From positions 4,223,501 through 4,287,500 of the forward strand of contig NC_091971.1 of assembly GCF_036711975.1 (NCBI RefSeq): DNA of 64,000 nt, given 5' to 3'. Both the position numbers and the translations under genes were made by a program. Origin of the DNA: Onthophagus taurus (lineage: Eukaryota > Arthropoda > Insecta > Coleoptera > Scarabaeidae). Positions 1 to 11,200 of the stretch are shown here, in pieces. Every line of letters starts with the position of its first letter. The stretch's first letter is position 1. The notes under the pieces were generated by a model, which did not search any database, was not told where the DNA came from, and was given only the letters and a program-made list of their open reading frames with translations.

Positions 1-195
1 AGGGTGGCCCGACTGTCTTTCTGCACTTAGTTTTTTGAATTTATAGGGCTCTTTTTTTCTTTTTCCATATTGTCATGTGATCTTTCTGAATCCTGCCAGC
101 TTCTTCATCCACTATCATCCCATCGTCGTTTGCTTCATCCTTTACAATTATTTTGTTGCATTGTAAATGAGCTTTAACTCCTTTCAAATTTTTAG
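1..195 (+). other. Intron upstream of the OSGEPL1 3' exons
   Basis: The stretch ends in a polypyrimidine tract and AG at 194-195, immediately before an open frame that matches OSGEPL1. No OSGEPL1-like coding sequence is seen here, so it is read as intron. The minus strand has a short open frame that resembles nothing I know. Confidence 0.5.
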
Positions 196-700
196 GTGTC
201 CCTCCTGATGGAATAATTCCCCATGCTTACGACTTAAGCGCATCTTTTTTATTAATCGTAACAAGACATCTTTGTCAAAGAGTACAACGCGGAATGGAAT
301 ATTTAAATCGAAAAGACATGATGGGCGAGAAAAAGACTTTGGTCGTTTCCGGTGGGGCTGCTTGTAACAATTTTATCGCGAAAGGGTTGCAAATTGTTTG
401 CGACGAGATGGGATACGATTTAGTGAGGCCCCCAAAGAAGTTATGTACGGATAATGGGGTGATGATCGCGTGGAATGGAATGGAAAAGTATTTAATTCAA
501 ATTAAGAATATTTACAATTAATAAACGATTTTTTTAGATGGTTAATTAATAGTGGTATAACTACTGATTACGATTCGGTTTTTACAGAAAAACGTTGTGA
601 TTTAGGGCCAAGAAGTTTAATTGATGATTTAAGAAACGAAGCTATTAGTTGTAAATGGATTAAGTTGACGCAATTGGCTCAACCTGAAGCGTTTAGATGA
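196..700 (+). CDS. OSGEPL1: OSGEPL1 (Qri7/Kae1 family), C-terminal two exons, 5' partial
   Basis: Mitochondrial tRNA N6-threonylcarbamoyladenosine transferase, which transfers the threonylcarbamoyl group to A37 of ANN-decoding tRNAs. Two exons are visible: 196-487 and 538-700 (stop TGA 698-700), joined through a 50-bp GT-AG intron that splits a Lys codon. The translation carries the family's C-terminal signatures: VSGGAACNNFI, then PPKKLCTDNGVMIAWNGMEKW, which belong to the ASKHA nucleotide-binding fold. The last exon ends near a basic KWIKLTQLAQPEAF tail. Upstream exons lie outside the window. The neighbouring GTPBP10 gene converges on it, with only 37 bp between the two stop codons, so the 3' UTRs probably overlap. 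The family assignment is secure. The mitochondrial form is preferred over cytosolic OSGEP because of the sequence style around PP.LCTDNG.MIAWNG.E. Confidence 0.9.
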
Positions 701-737
701 TAATAAAAACAAATTTGTTGTAAATAAATTTTAATTT

Positions 738-2048
738 TTAAACTAAACGCGGTCCTTTTTCTTTTTGCAACTCAATGGTATCCTTTAAAGTTTTAAATTC
801 GTCTACTTTGTTATCTTGGTAACAAACGTCTAAAAGAGTTCTTAATTTATTTTTTAAAACTTCAATATCTTCTTTATTTGTTTGAGCTGATATTGCTAAA
901 ATTTGTTGGAATTTTAAAGGAATTTCAGGTCGAATCTCAATGGGGTATTCTCCAAAATAATCTGGAAATATCAAATTTTATTATTATTATTATTAAAAAA
1001 TAATTTTAATTTTACCAGATAAATGATTAATTTTCTTTTTAACTTCGAGATATTTCTCATTCGCCCCCTCCACATCCATTTTATTAATAACAATCATTGT
1101 TGGCTTATTTAATAAATCTGGATTATACATTTCCAATTCTTTATTTAATAAAATGATGGTATCAAAACAATTTCTAAAAGGATGTTGTGGACTTAATTGG
1201 AATCCATTTACATCAACAACCAACAAAATCATTTTTGTTCGTTCCACATGTTTTAAAAACTTATGTCCCATACCTTTATTAATATGAGCCCCTTCAATCA
1301 ACCCTGGTAAATCGGCCATTGAAATTTGTCTTAAATCTTTATAAGAAATTATTCCTACATTTGGTCTTATTGTTGTAACTAAAAAATTAAATAATTAGTA
1401 TTTTTTTATTATGATTTCTTTTTATCTTACATGGATAACTAGCTATTTTTGGATTAGCCTGTGAAACAGCTTTTAACACCGTACTTTTACCAGCATTAGG
1501 AAAACCAACTAATCCAATATCCGAAATCAATTTTAAATCCAATTTAATCGAATGACTTTCACCAATTCTCCCAATATAATCATTTTTTGAATGACCCCCT
1601 TGCCCACCTTTAGCAACAATTATTTCTTCACCCTCTTTATTTATTTCCCCCAATTTTGCACCATCATCTGTAAGTATACTTATGCCTGTTGGAACCTCAA
1701 TTTTAACATTTTCCCCAGGAACTCCTAATATAAAATTATGTGTACTATTTCTTCCATGTTTAGCAGCGATTTTTTTAGTTTTATGTGCAGATCTAACGTT
1801 TTCTAAAGTAAGATTTTCATTCCCAACTAAATATACATTTCCACCTTGTCCACCAACCCCTCCAAACCTGTAAATTATTTGAAAATATTTCAAGATTTTT
1901 TTAAATTTTTAGGTTAAATTTACTTGGGTAAACCGTTTCCACCTGATCCTGCTTTAACAAATAATCTTAATGTATCTATAAAACCAGATTGTAAATATTT
2001 TCTTTGCTTTTTTATAGGAAAAAGTAATATTTTTGAAATATAAACCAT
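738..2048 (-). CDS. GTPBP10: GTPBP10, Obg-family GTPase (four exons, complete)
   Basis: Mitochondrial Obg-type GTPase involved in maturation of the mitoribosome large subunit (family knowledge). Exons on the minus strand: 2048-1924, 1867-1431, 1378-1016 and 961-738. All junctions are GT/AG and the phases agree, giving 382 residues, close to the human protein (387). The N-terminus has the glycine-rich Obg fold (KAGSGGNG, then GGVGGQGGNVYL). G1 GFPNAGKS is at about residues 163-170, G2 TTIRPNVG about 189-196, G3 DLPG about 210-213, G4 NKMD about 286-289, and a G5-like AISAQ in the last exon. The ATG at 2048 is the first in frame and is followed by a short basic leader, plausible for mitochondrial import. 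The 5' part of this gene is duplicated further upstream (2514-2783). Confidence 0.93.
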
Positions 2049-2230
2049 TTTTTTAATTAAAGTAAAAAGTTAGGTTAAAGATTTAGGTTATGTTTTGATA
2101 TTAATGTCATTTAAGAAGTGAGGTTCGATTGGAAGGAAAAATAAATTTCGATTTAATTTTTTTAATAATTTTGGATTATCAAGTATTGTTTAATGGAATG
2201 TTATGGTTGTTATAGAAAATAAATTCATCA
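1952..2230. repeat. Direct repeat, copy 1 (GTPBP10 exon 1 and promoter)
   Basis: This segment runs from inside GTPBP10 exon 1 through its start codon and about 180 bp upstream. It is repeated in direct orientation at 2514-2783 (offset about 560 bp) with scattered substitutions and small indels. Shared landmarks are the 'aggttcgattggaag' block and the 'tatcaagtattgtttaatgg' block. Confidence 0.8.
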
Positions 2231-2500
2231 AAATATTGAGAAAAATATTGAGTTGTTAATTAAGTTTGACATTTGCGATGAAAGTCAATTTTTAAAAAAT
2301 CACTTCTGGAGTATTTATGAGATTTAATAAATGATTTTTGTCTCAAATTGAAGCTTAAAATGTAATTTTTAAAATCATGTAGTGTAATATATATGTTAAT
2401 ATTCAAATTTTGGAAATAAATTTGTTTGAAGAATGAATTGTAAAAAATGATCAAATCAAACTTAAAAAATCACTTCCGGTTTATTTTTTAACTCAAAAAC
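2231..2500 (-). repeat. Isolated monomer of satellite family A
   Basis: A single unit of about 270 bp closely matches the 362-bp satellite at 8.7-12.2 kb. It includes the 'tttgacatttgcgatgaaag' block, a 'cacttccgg' block, and the 'tgatcaaatcaaactt' block. It sits exactly between the two copies of the duplicated GTPBP10 5' segment. A minus-strand open frame here is the same one seen in every monomer and is not a gene. Confidence 0.85.
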
Positions 2501-2513
2501 ACACTTTAACAAA

Positions 2514-2783
2514 TGATCTTAATGTATTTATAAAACCAATTATAAATATTTTTTTTGCTTTTTTATACAAAAAAATAATATTTTTGAAATATAAACAACT
2601 TTTTAATTAAAGTAAAAAGTTAGGTTAAAAATTTAGGTTATGTTTTGATATAAATGTCATATTTAAGAACTGAGGTTCGATTGGAAGAAAAAATAAATTT
2701 CGATTTAATTTTTTTAATAATTTTGGATTATCAAGTATTGTTTAATGGAATGTTATGGTTGTTATAGAAAATAAATTCATCAT
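2514..2783. repeat. Direct repeat, copy 2 (decayed GTPBP10 5' segment)
   Basis: Second copy of 1952-2230. The position corresponding to the GTPBP10 start codon no longer reads ATG on the minus strand (the 'ccat' of copy 1 is 'caac' here), so this copy cannot start the same protein. It may still carry promoter sequence. Confidence 0.75.
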
Positions 2784-3340
2784 TTGAACGATTCATGTGT
2801 TTTTATGCTCTAAATTAATTTAATCATTAATTAATCATTTATGAAGAAAACTGTAAAAATGACCAATATTGTTGATAAAATTGTTGAATTATATTAAACT
2901 AAGCAGTGCTTTATTTGTAGGGGTTGCAAAATCAAGAATTTACTGTGTGATTAAGTCTTAAGCAAATAACAAGGATTACTGTGGACATAGTTTAAATATG
3001 TTAATAAAATATTCACATTTGTTTGAGTAAAAAGATTTAATTGAATTTTTTGTTATAAATCAATGTATTAATTAATTAATAAACATAAATCAGCATAATT
3101 TATTAAAACCCACCTTAATAACATCAACAATATTCACCAACAGATGATATATTAGTGCTGGTAATAATAATTATTAATAATAAGTGTCCCAAATGCACAC
3201 GATAGATTAGGTACAACTAATTGAAATGATTATTTCACTTGTACATAAGGATTATCTTTTATTGGAAATTGGAATTCCCTCAATAATGCAGATGTGTTTG
3301 TTATAAATGATGATAAAATGTAATAAAAAAAAATAAATTG
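2784..3340. other. AT-rich intergenic stretch upstream of first cysteine-rich gene
   Basis: No coding sequence is seen. It contains a GATA-type motif (TTATCT near 3253) and a kappaB-like GGAATTCCC at 3271-3279, both within about 100 bp upstream of the TATA box at 3352. These are short motifs and could occur by chance. Confidence 0.4.
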
Positions 3341-3351
3341 AATATGTGACA

Positions 3352-3358
3352 TATAAAA
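3352..3358 (+). promoter_or_regulatory. TATA box of cysteine-rich gene 1
   Basis: TATAAAA lies 50 bp upstream of the chosen ATG (3408). Both other members of this family also have TATAAAA at a short distance upstream, which supports this start. Confidence 0.6.
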
Positions 3359-3407
3359 GAATCGAATACGTAAAGGTGTTGTTAGTTGTTGTTAATTTTC
3401 AACAGAA

Positions 3408-3994
3408 ATGACACCTTTACTAATTTTACTTTTCGTTGGTTGCACGCAATCTCTAGCTCGTGTCACCAATTACAATTCGGATTTTGATAGTTACGATTCT
3501 GATTTGGACGATTTCGGCGAAGACAACGAATCGGATTTGTTAGAAATCGATGATAGAAGTATTGATTATGGGGATTACTACACGAGAGAAGCTTTACCAG
3601 TACTAGCTTTAATAGAATTTAACATTTTAATTATATTTTGTTGTATTCCAGTTTACTAAAACCTGCGAGATTAAAGTCCATAACAATGTTACCCTGCGAA
3701 TGCCAAAATCCAAACATTTAGAACATTACCTGAACGTTACGTGCGAATCAACAGATCATTATCAGCATCTTGGGAGGCCAACATCAAGACAAGACGTAAA
3801 CATATTTCTTAGATTATTTAATATTTTTAATATTATTTTTTTGTCAAATTTTTTAGTTTTGTGTAATAAAGCATCAAGAAACAGACAAAAACAAAGAAAT
3901 ATGCAAAACGCAATATATCATTAAAGATCATCGAAGAATTGGGGTGGGATGCATTGGATGTTCAATTGGACTTAAATATATTAAATTGGATTAG
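3408..3994 (+). CDS. Secreted cysteine-rich protein, paralogue 1 (three exons)
   Basis: Function unknown. Exons 3408-3599, 3652-3795 and 3857-3994 join in phase 0 to give 157 residues. A hydrophobic leader (MTPLLILLFVGCTQS) is followed by a very acidic, Asp/Ser-rich pro-region (about residues 20-50). Then comes the family motif DRSIDYGDYYTREALP at the end of exon 1. Exon 2 carries a TCE cysteine and an N-V-T-C site. Exon 3 opens with FCVIKHQ, then CKT, and ends with GVGCIGC. The mature part has six cysteines. Relative to its paralogues it has one extra residue between the last two cysteines. The final C-x(n)-C pattern recalls secreted cystine-knot cytokines (PTTH/Trunk or IL-17 type), but the similarity is too short to name a family. 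AATAAA lies at about 4044. Confidence 0.78.
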
Positions 3995-4586
3995 ATAGTA
4001 TTCTGAAAACTTTGTATGCTTTATTTTTAAATTTTCAAGTTTCAATAAAAGCAAGCAAATTAAATTTAAATCTTTATTTTATTTTGTCTCTCTATCCAAT
4101 GTCCTTAATTAAGGTTTTGCCTTGTTTATCTGTTAGTACACGGACGATCAAGAGCTACTATCTTCCAGGTCCTGACTCTGATGAGTGCATTCTACTGCTT
4201 AAGAATCATATCTTTGCTCATTAGTGCTACATGACCACATGATTAGCCCATTGCAGTCTGACTAATTGAAGCTTATGTCAGTGCTTCTCCACACGTCATA
4301 AAGATAGATACTTCTCCTGCATCTGAGATTCTTTTGCACTTCTATTTTATTATTTACCTTAACAATAATTACAACTACGAGTATTTAATTTATTGACGTC
4401 AATAGCATCAGTAATTATCCTTGTATATACAAAAATGTATTGATCCATAGAAGATTTAACACTCGAAAAATATTTCAGATAACTTGTATTATCTATAAGG
4501 ACTTATTTACGTTATAGCTTTAAATGCTTAACATTTCAGAAATCCGAAAAGTTAATTAACACAATTTTATCGGTTGGGTATTGTTC
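3995..4586. other. Intergenic stretch between paralogues 1 and 2
   Basis: It holds the probable 3' UTR and poly(A) signal of paralogue 1 (AATAAA near 4044) and the 5' flank of paralogue 2. A GTTAATTAAC palindrome at 4551-4560 lies 26 bp upstream of the TATA box. Nothing else is recognised. Confidence 0.5.
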
Positions 4587-4593
4587 TATAAAA
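4587..4593 (+). promoter_or_regulatory. TATA box of cysteine-rich gene 2
   Basis: TATAAAA lies 72 bp upstream of the ATG at 4659. It rules out an in-frame upstream ATG at 4581 as the start, because that ATG precedes the likely transcription start near 4617. Confidence 0.65.
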
Positions 4594-4658
4594 CCCAGAA
4601 TCACACCGTTTTCCATTTAGTTTTTGACCAGTTTCTCCAAAAGAGAGAAATTGTGAAA

Positions 4659-5313
4659 ATGATTCAATTAATGTTTTTGTTTTTTATAACTTCGTTTGCT
4701 TTTCCTTTCGAGTCGCATCTTCACTTCGAAAATGTAGACCGGAAAAGTATCTATGCGAGTAGTGATAATCGGGTTTTAAGAAATTTAGAGGATGAGAATG
4801 ATTGGGAATCGTTAAAACCCGTGGATATTTTCGATAGAAGTCTTGGTGATTACGATACGAGGGAATCCCCACCCGTAAACTTAAAATTATTCTAGATTAA
4901 TTCATAAAATTTATTAAAAATATCATTTTAGTTTCAAAAAATTTGTGAAGTACAATTTATTCAAGTTCCTTTTTGGGATAGAGATCCTTTGTATGAATAC
5001 AAAAATTATCCAATGTACAACGCCACTTGCGTATCATCGGATGTAACAAACCCTTTGAGTTATTCGAGACATTCTCCTCGTAAAGATGTGAGTAAATTTT
5101 GAGTACTTATTAATTAATTAGTACTTTGATTTATTTGATTTTTAGTTTTGTATTATTAAGCACCAAAAGATTGCCGAAGAAGATTATTTTTGTAAAACCG
5201 TTTTTAGAAAAATTCCTATTTTGAAGAGAAAACGTGGTAGTTCATGTTGGTCTTATGAAATAGAAAAGTTTGGTGTTGGATGTAAATGTCATATTGCTAT
5301 TAAATTTGATTAA
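4659..5313 (+). CDS. Secreted cysteine-rich protein, paralogue 2 (three exons)
   Basis: Function unknown. Exons 4659-4874, 4932-5087 and 5146-5313, all phase 0, encode 179 residues. The leader MIQLMFLFFITSFAFPF is a good signal peptide. The family motif FDRSLGDYDTRESPP closes exon 1. Exon 2 has KICEVQF and the N-A-T-C site. Exon 3 starts FCIIKHQ, has FCKT, a basic ILKRKRGSSCW segment with one extra cysteine, and ends FGVGCKCHIAIKFD. This is the member that looks most like a cystine-knot growth factor or cytokine C-terminus (a hydrophobic strand, basic turn, then V-G-C-x-C). An AATAAA overlaps the stop codon (5312-5317). The intron positions match paralogues 1 and 3 exactly. Confidence 0.82.
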
Positions 5314-5329
5314 TAAATTATCTTGCATT

Positions 5330-5990
5330 ATTTATTTACAAAAAACCTGTTTTATTTACTTGCCTTATTTTATTCATAAATATCGTATCTCTGGAGTAGA
5401 GTTGTTTTTAAGAGATTTACTTAAAATTGCTTAGATTCATTTCTGGCAGATTCCAAACTTCAAGAAAATGTTAGAAATTGTTTTGGCAGAATTCCAAATT
5501 GCATGAAATCGTCTATAATTTCACTGACTCAGGACAACACCATAATTACACTGGAAAGTGTTTAGACTTTAAGAAAATGTACTGGAACAATTGGACAATG
5601 CAAGAAAGTATCAGAAATTACGCCGTCTTGGTTCCGAACTACATTATAAAGTCTGAAACTACATTGACAATTCTGAACTGTGAAAAGAACCCTGAAATTA
5701 CTGCCTGTCAGAACGAGTTTGTATTTACACTGGCAAAACGTCAGGCTTGAAAAAAATGTTTGTTTTAATACTAAATAGATGTCATAATCTGGTTTGATTC
5801 AAGACTTCAAAAACAAGTTTGGAATTACAGCAACCAGATACGATACAGAAGATTAATGTGTGGGCTAATTTTTACTTGAATTCAAACTTTACGAAAAATG
5901 ACTGGAATAATTCTTATCGAATCTCAACTATAAGAAAACGTGTGAAATTCAGATAAAAACTTAAGATAAAACTAAAGCGGACTTCGTGAA
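5330..5990. other. Intergenic sequence with no convincing gene
   Basis: A 90-codon open frame on the plus strand (5478-5750) has no recognisable domain or splice support, and sits in sequence with loosely repeated words around 'ttccaaacttcaagaaaatg'. It is read as degenerate repeat. Confidence 0.45.
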
Positions 5991-5999
5991 TTTTTTCCT

Positions 6000-7870
6000 A
6001 AAAATTTTTATGACCAACCCAACTCATATTATATATCATTTTAAAGAAGAAATCTTTAGCTTTAATTTAAGATCAAAATCATTTCTTCATTTTCATAAAT
6101 AACCCTTCTACGAATTTTTAAGTTATAGCCTGTATTTTGATTATATGAGAATGCGACGAATACTTAAAGAAAATTTCACGATCTTTTTTCTCAAGATTTT
6201 CATAATCCAACCCAACACATATTATATATCATCTTAAAGAAGAAATCTTTAGCTTTAATTTGAGATCAAAATCACTTCTTCATTTTCATAAATAATCCTT
6301 CCACGATTTTTTGAGTTATAGCTTGTATTTTGATTATTTGAGAATACGACGAAAAAGAAAACTTCACTATCTTTTTTCTAAAGATTTTCATAATCCAACC
6401 CAACACATATTATATATCATCTTAAAGAAGAACTCTTTTGCTTTAATTTGAGATCAAAATCACTTCTTCATTTTCATAAATAACCTTTCCACGAATTTTT
6501 AATTTATAGCCTGTATTTTGCTAATTTGAGAATACTACGAAAACTTAAAGAAAATTTCATCATTGTTTTTCTAAAGATTTTCATAATCCAACCCAACACA
6601 TATTATATATCATTTTAAAGAAGAAATCTTTAACTTTAATTTGAGATCAAAATCACTTCTTCATTTTCATAAATAACCCTTCCACGAATTTTTGAGTTAT
6701 AGCCTGTACTTTGCTTATTTGAGAATACGACGAAAACTCAAAGAAAATTTCATCATTGTTTTTCTAAAGATTTTCATAATCCAACCCAACACATATTATA
6801 TATCATTTTAAAGAAGAAATCTTTAGCTTTAAGATGAAATCAAAATCACTTCTTCATTTTCATAAATAACCCTTCCACGAATTTTTGAGTTATAGCCTGT
6901 ATTTTGATTATATGAGAATACGACGAAAACTTAAAGAAAATTTCACGATCTTTTTTCTCAAGATTTTCATAATCCAACCCAACACATATTATATACCATT
7001 TTAAAGAAGAAATCTTTAACTTTAATTTGAGATCAAAATCACTTCTTCATTTTCATAAATAACCCTTCCACGAATTTTTAAGTTATAGCCTGTATTTTGA
7101 TTATATGAGAATACGACGAAAACTTAAACAAAATTTCATCATTGTTTTTCTAAAGATTTTCATAATCCAACCCAACACATATTATATATCATTTTAAAGA
7201 AGAAATCTTTAGCTTTAATTTAAGATCAAAATCACTTCTTCATTTTCATAAATAACCCTTCCACGAATTTTTAAGTTATAGCCTGTATTTTGATTATATG
7301 AGAATGCGACGAATACTTAAAGAAAATTTCACGATCGTTTTTCTAAAGATTTTCATAATCCAACCCAACACATATTATATATCATTTTAAAGAAGAAATC
7401 TTTAACTTTAATTTGAGATCAAAATCAGTTCTTCATTTTCATAAATAACCCTTCCACGAATTTTTGAGTTATAGCCTGTACTTTGCTTATTTGAGAATAC
7501 GACGAAAACTTAAAGAAAATTTCATCCTTGTTTTTCTAAAGATTTTCATAATTCAACCCAACACATATTATATATCATTTTAAAGAAGAAATCTTTAGCT
7601 TTAAGTTGAAATCAAAATCACTTCTTCATTTTCATAAATAACCCTTCCACGAATTTTTGAGTTATAGCCTGTACTTTGCTTATTTGAGAATACGACGAAA
7701 ACTTAAAGAAAATTTCACGATCTGTTTTCTAAAGATTTTCATTATCCAACCCAACACATATTATATATCATTTTAAAGAAGAAATCTTTAGCTTTAAGTT
7801 GAAATCAAAACCACTTTTTCATTTTCATAAATAATCCTTCCACGAATTTTTAAATTACAGTCTGCATTTC
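6000..7870. repeat. Satellite family B, 193-bp tandem array (about 10 monomers)
   Basis: The block 'cataatccaacccaacac' recurs at 6201, 6389, 6582, 6775, 6968, 7161, 7354, 7547 and 7740 (last copy 'cattatcc'). That gives a first spacing of 188 and then seven exact spacings of 193 bp. Monomers are highly similar. The reverse complement of the unit resembles family A: the 'gatctcaaattaaagct' block and the following 'tcttctttaaaatgat' block match family A words in the same order. B is therefore an inverted, diverged relative of A. Confidence 0.93.
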
Positions 7871-8173
7871 GATTAACACTTAATATTAATTAATATCTTT
7901 TTAATTAAAATAATAAACTTTTTTCCTTCAATATGAGCAATAACAACTAATAACAATTATTCCATTTAATATATAAAAGTTATCTATCAGACAACATGTC
8001 TGATAATCTTTAATTCTTGTTATGTTTTCATTGTGATTAACAAAACCAACGTACTCGTTCGAATTAACTTGGTTAAACAGCTTATCGGCTCAACACAGGC
8101 CGTTAATTAACCGTATCTACCCAGAAAAAACGATGGAATTACATCTGACATATCATTTTAATCAAGTCTCGTG
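7871..8173. other. 5' flank of cysteine-rich gene 3
   Basis: Unique AT-rich sequence. It contains GTTAATTAAC at 8102-8111, as upstream of paralogue 2, and CTTATCGG at about 8081, similar to TTATCGG upstream of paralogue 2 (GATA-like). No coding sequence is seen. Confidence 0.45.
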
Positions 8174-8180
8174 TATAAAA
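8174..8180 (+). promoter_or_regulatory. TATA box of cysteine-rich gene 3
   Basis: TATAAAA lies 107 bp upstream of the ATG at 8281. A 'gtagtcattcg' sequence near 8202-8212 is a plausible initiator. Confidence 0.6.
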
Positions 8181-8280
8181 ACTGGGAATAGGATTGTTTT
8201 TGTAGTCATTCGTAAGGTGTACTTAACATAACACTCAACTGCTAACAATACAATCAAAGTAAAAAGAAAATAGTGGAATA

Positions 8281-11200
8281 ATGATTTCGCAATTCTCTTT
8301 TTTACTGTTTACTCTTGCAATAAGTTTTGCTCAAATCGTCGATGAAGATTCTGCTTTCGATTGGTTACAATTTTCGAAAGGTACCGAAAACGATTACGTT
8401 GACGATTTGGAATCGCTAGAAGATTTTAACCAGCAACAAGCGGGAGATATTTTAGATGTTCAAGATAGAAGTCTTGGGGATTATGATTTAAGAGAAACTT
8501 TACCAGTACGTTGTTTCCTTTTTTTATTCAGATTTAGGGCTAATTTATTTTTATTTCCTTTTTCTTTGTAGTACAATATAACGTGTGAGCTTCAATATGA
8601 CAAAGTGAACTGGAGGCCTAAACATGTTCCTTCTCCGAAATATAACATAACCTGCACTGTGGCCAATGTAAATCCTTTGACTCAATCGAGATTTTCTGGA
8701 AGAAAAAGTAAGGTAAGTATATATTATAATAATTTAACTCCGGTTTATTTCTTAAATTAAAGACACGATTTATATGTCAAATTGAAGCTTAAAGTTTCTT
8801 CTTTAAAACGATGTATGATAAGATTTATGTTTGATAAGAAATATATTGAGAAAAAGAAGCATGATAAGTTGTTAAATAAGGTTAAGTTTTATTTGACATT
8901 TGCGATGAAAGTTAATCTTTAAAAAATCACTTCCGGGGTATTTATGGGATTTAAGAAACGATTTATGTCTCAAATTGAAGCTTAAAGCATCATCTTTAAG
9001 ATAATGTAGTGTAATATATATGTTAATATTCAAATTTTTGAGATAACTTTGTTTGAAGAATGAATTGTAAAAAATGATCAAATCAAACTCAAAAAATCAC
9101 TTCCGGTTTATATCTTAATTTAAAGACACGGTTTATATGTCAAATTAAAGCTTAAAGTTTCCTCTTTAAAACGATGTATGATAAGATTTATGTTTGATAA
9201 GAAATATATTGAGAAAAAGAAGCGTGATAAGTTGTTAAATAAGGTTAAGTTTGATTTGACATTTGCGATGAATGTTAATCTTTAAAAAATCACTTCCGGA
9301 GTATTTATGGGATTTAAGAAACGATTTTTGTCTCAAATTGAAGCTTAAAATGTCATCTTTAAGATAATGTAGTGTAATATATATGTTAATATTCAAATTT
9401 TTGAGATAAATTTATTTAAAGACAGAATTGTAAAAAATGATCAAATCTAACTTAAAAAATCACTTCTGGTTTATTTGTTAACTTAAAAACATGGTTTATA
9501 TGTCAAATTAAAGCTTAAAATTTCCTCTTTAAAATGATGTATGATAAGGTTCATGTTTAATAAGAAAAATTTTGAGAAAAAAATTCATAAAATATTGTTA
9601 AATAAGGTTAGGTTTGATTTGACATTTGCAATGAAAGTCAATCTTTAAAAAATCACTTCTGGAGTATTTGTGGGATTTAAGAAACGATTTATATCTTAAA
9701 TTAAAGCTTAAAACGTCTTCTTTCAGGTAATGTAGTGTAACATATATGTTAATAATCAAATTTTGGAGATAAATTTGTTTGAAGAAAGAATTGTAAAAAA
9801 TGATCAAATCAAACTTAAAAAATCACTTCCGGTTTATTTGTTAACTTAAAAACACGGTTTATGTATCAAATTAAAGCTTAAAATTTCCTTATTAAACTGA
9901 TGTATGGTAAGGTTCATGTTTGATAAGAAAAATATTGAGAAAAAAATTCATAAAATGTTGTTAAATAAGGTTAGGTTTGATTTGACATTCCGATGAAAGT
10001 TAATCTTTAAAAAATCACTTCCGGAGTATTTATGGGATTTAAGAAACGATTTTTGTCTCAAATTGAAGCTTAAAACGTCATCTTTAAGATAATGTAGTGT
10101 AATATATATGTTAATATTCAAATTTTGGAGATAAATTTGTTTGAAGAATGAATAGTAAAAAATGATCAAATCAAACTTAAAAATCACTTCCGGTTTATTT
10201 TTTAACTCATAAACATGGTTTGTATGTCAAATTAAAGCTTAAAATTTCCTGTTTAAAATGATGTATGATAAGGTTCATGTATAATAAGAAAAATGTTGAG
10301 AAAGAAAAGCATGAAAAGTTGTTAAATAAGGTTAAGTTTGATTTGATATTTGTGATGAAAGTTAATCTTTAAAAAATCACTTCCGGAGTATTTATGGGAG
10401 TTAAGAAACGATTTATGTCTCAAATTGAAGTTTAAAGCGTCATCTTTAAGATAATGTAGTGTAACAAATATGTTAATGATCAAATTTTGGAGATAAATTT
10501 GTTTGAAGAAAGAATTATAAAATATGATCAAATCAAACTTAAAAAATCACTTCTGGTTTATTTGTTAACTTAAAAACATGGTTTATATGTCAAATTAAAG
10601 CTTAAAATTTCCTCTTTAAAATGATGTATGATAAGGTTCATGTATAATAAGAAAAATGTTGAGAAAGAAAAGCATGAAAAGTTGTTAAATAAGGTTAAGT
10701 TTGATTTGATATTTGTGATGAAAGTTAATCTTTAAAAAATCACTTCCGGGGTATTTATGGGAGTTAAGAAACGATTTATGTCTCAAATTGAAGCTTAAAG
10801 CGTCATCTTTAAGATAATGTAGTGTAACATATATGTTAATGATCAAATTTTTGAGATAAATTTGTTTGAAAAATGAATTGTAAAAAATGATCAAATTAAA
10901 CTAAAAAAATCATTTCCGCTTTATTTCTGAATTTAAAAACATGACTTATATGTCAAATTAAAGCTTAAAATTTTCTCTTTAAAATGATGTATGATAAGGT
11001 TTACGTTTAGTAAAAAAAATATCGAGAAAAAAAACATAAAATGTTGTTAAATAATGTTGGGTTGATTTGACATTTGCGATGAAAGTCAATTTTTAAAAAA
11101 ATCACTTCCGGTGTATTTATGGGATTTAAGAAACGATTTATGTCTCAAATTGAAGCTTAAAGCATCATCTTTAAGATAATGTAGTGTAATATATATGTTA

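Noticed and set aside
33..206. Minus-strand open stretch of about 55 codons ending in KKKKRAL
   Set aside because: Falls in the OSGEPL1 intron. It might be a transposon relic, but I recognise nothing and cannot support it.
2514..2783. Second GTPBP10 first exon
   Set aside because: The start codon is lost in this copy, and no exon continues from it. Treated as a duplicated promoter segment.
4581..4658. Upstream in-frame ATG of paralogue 2
   Set aside because: It lies before the TATA box and likely transcription start, and would bury the signal peptide.
5478..5750. 90-codon frame with several N-x-T sites
   Set aside because: No leader, no splice support, no similarity to the neighbouring family, and it lies in loosely repetitive DNA.
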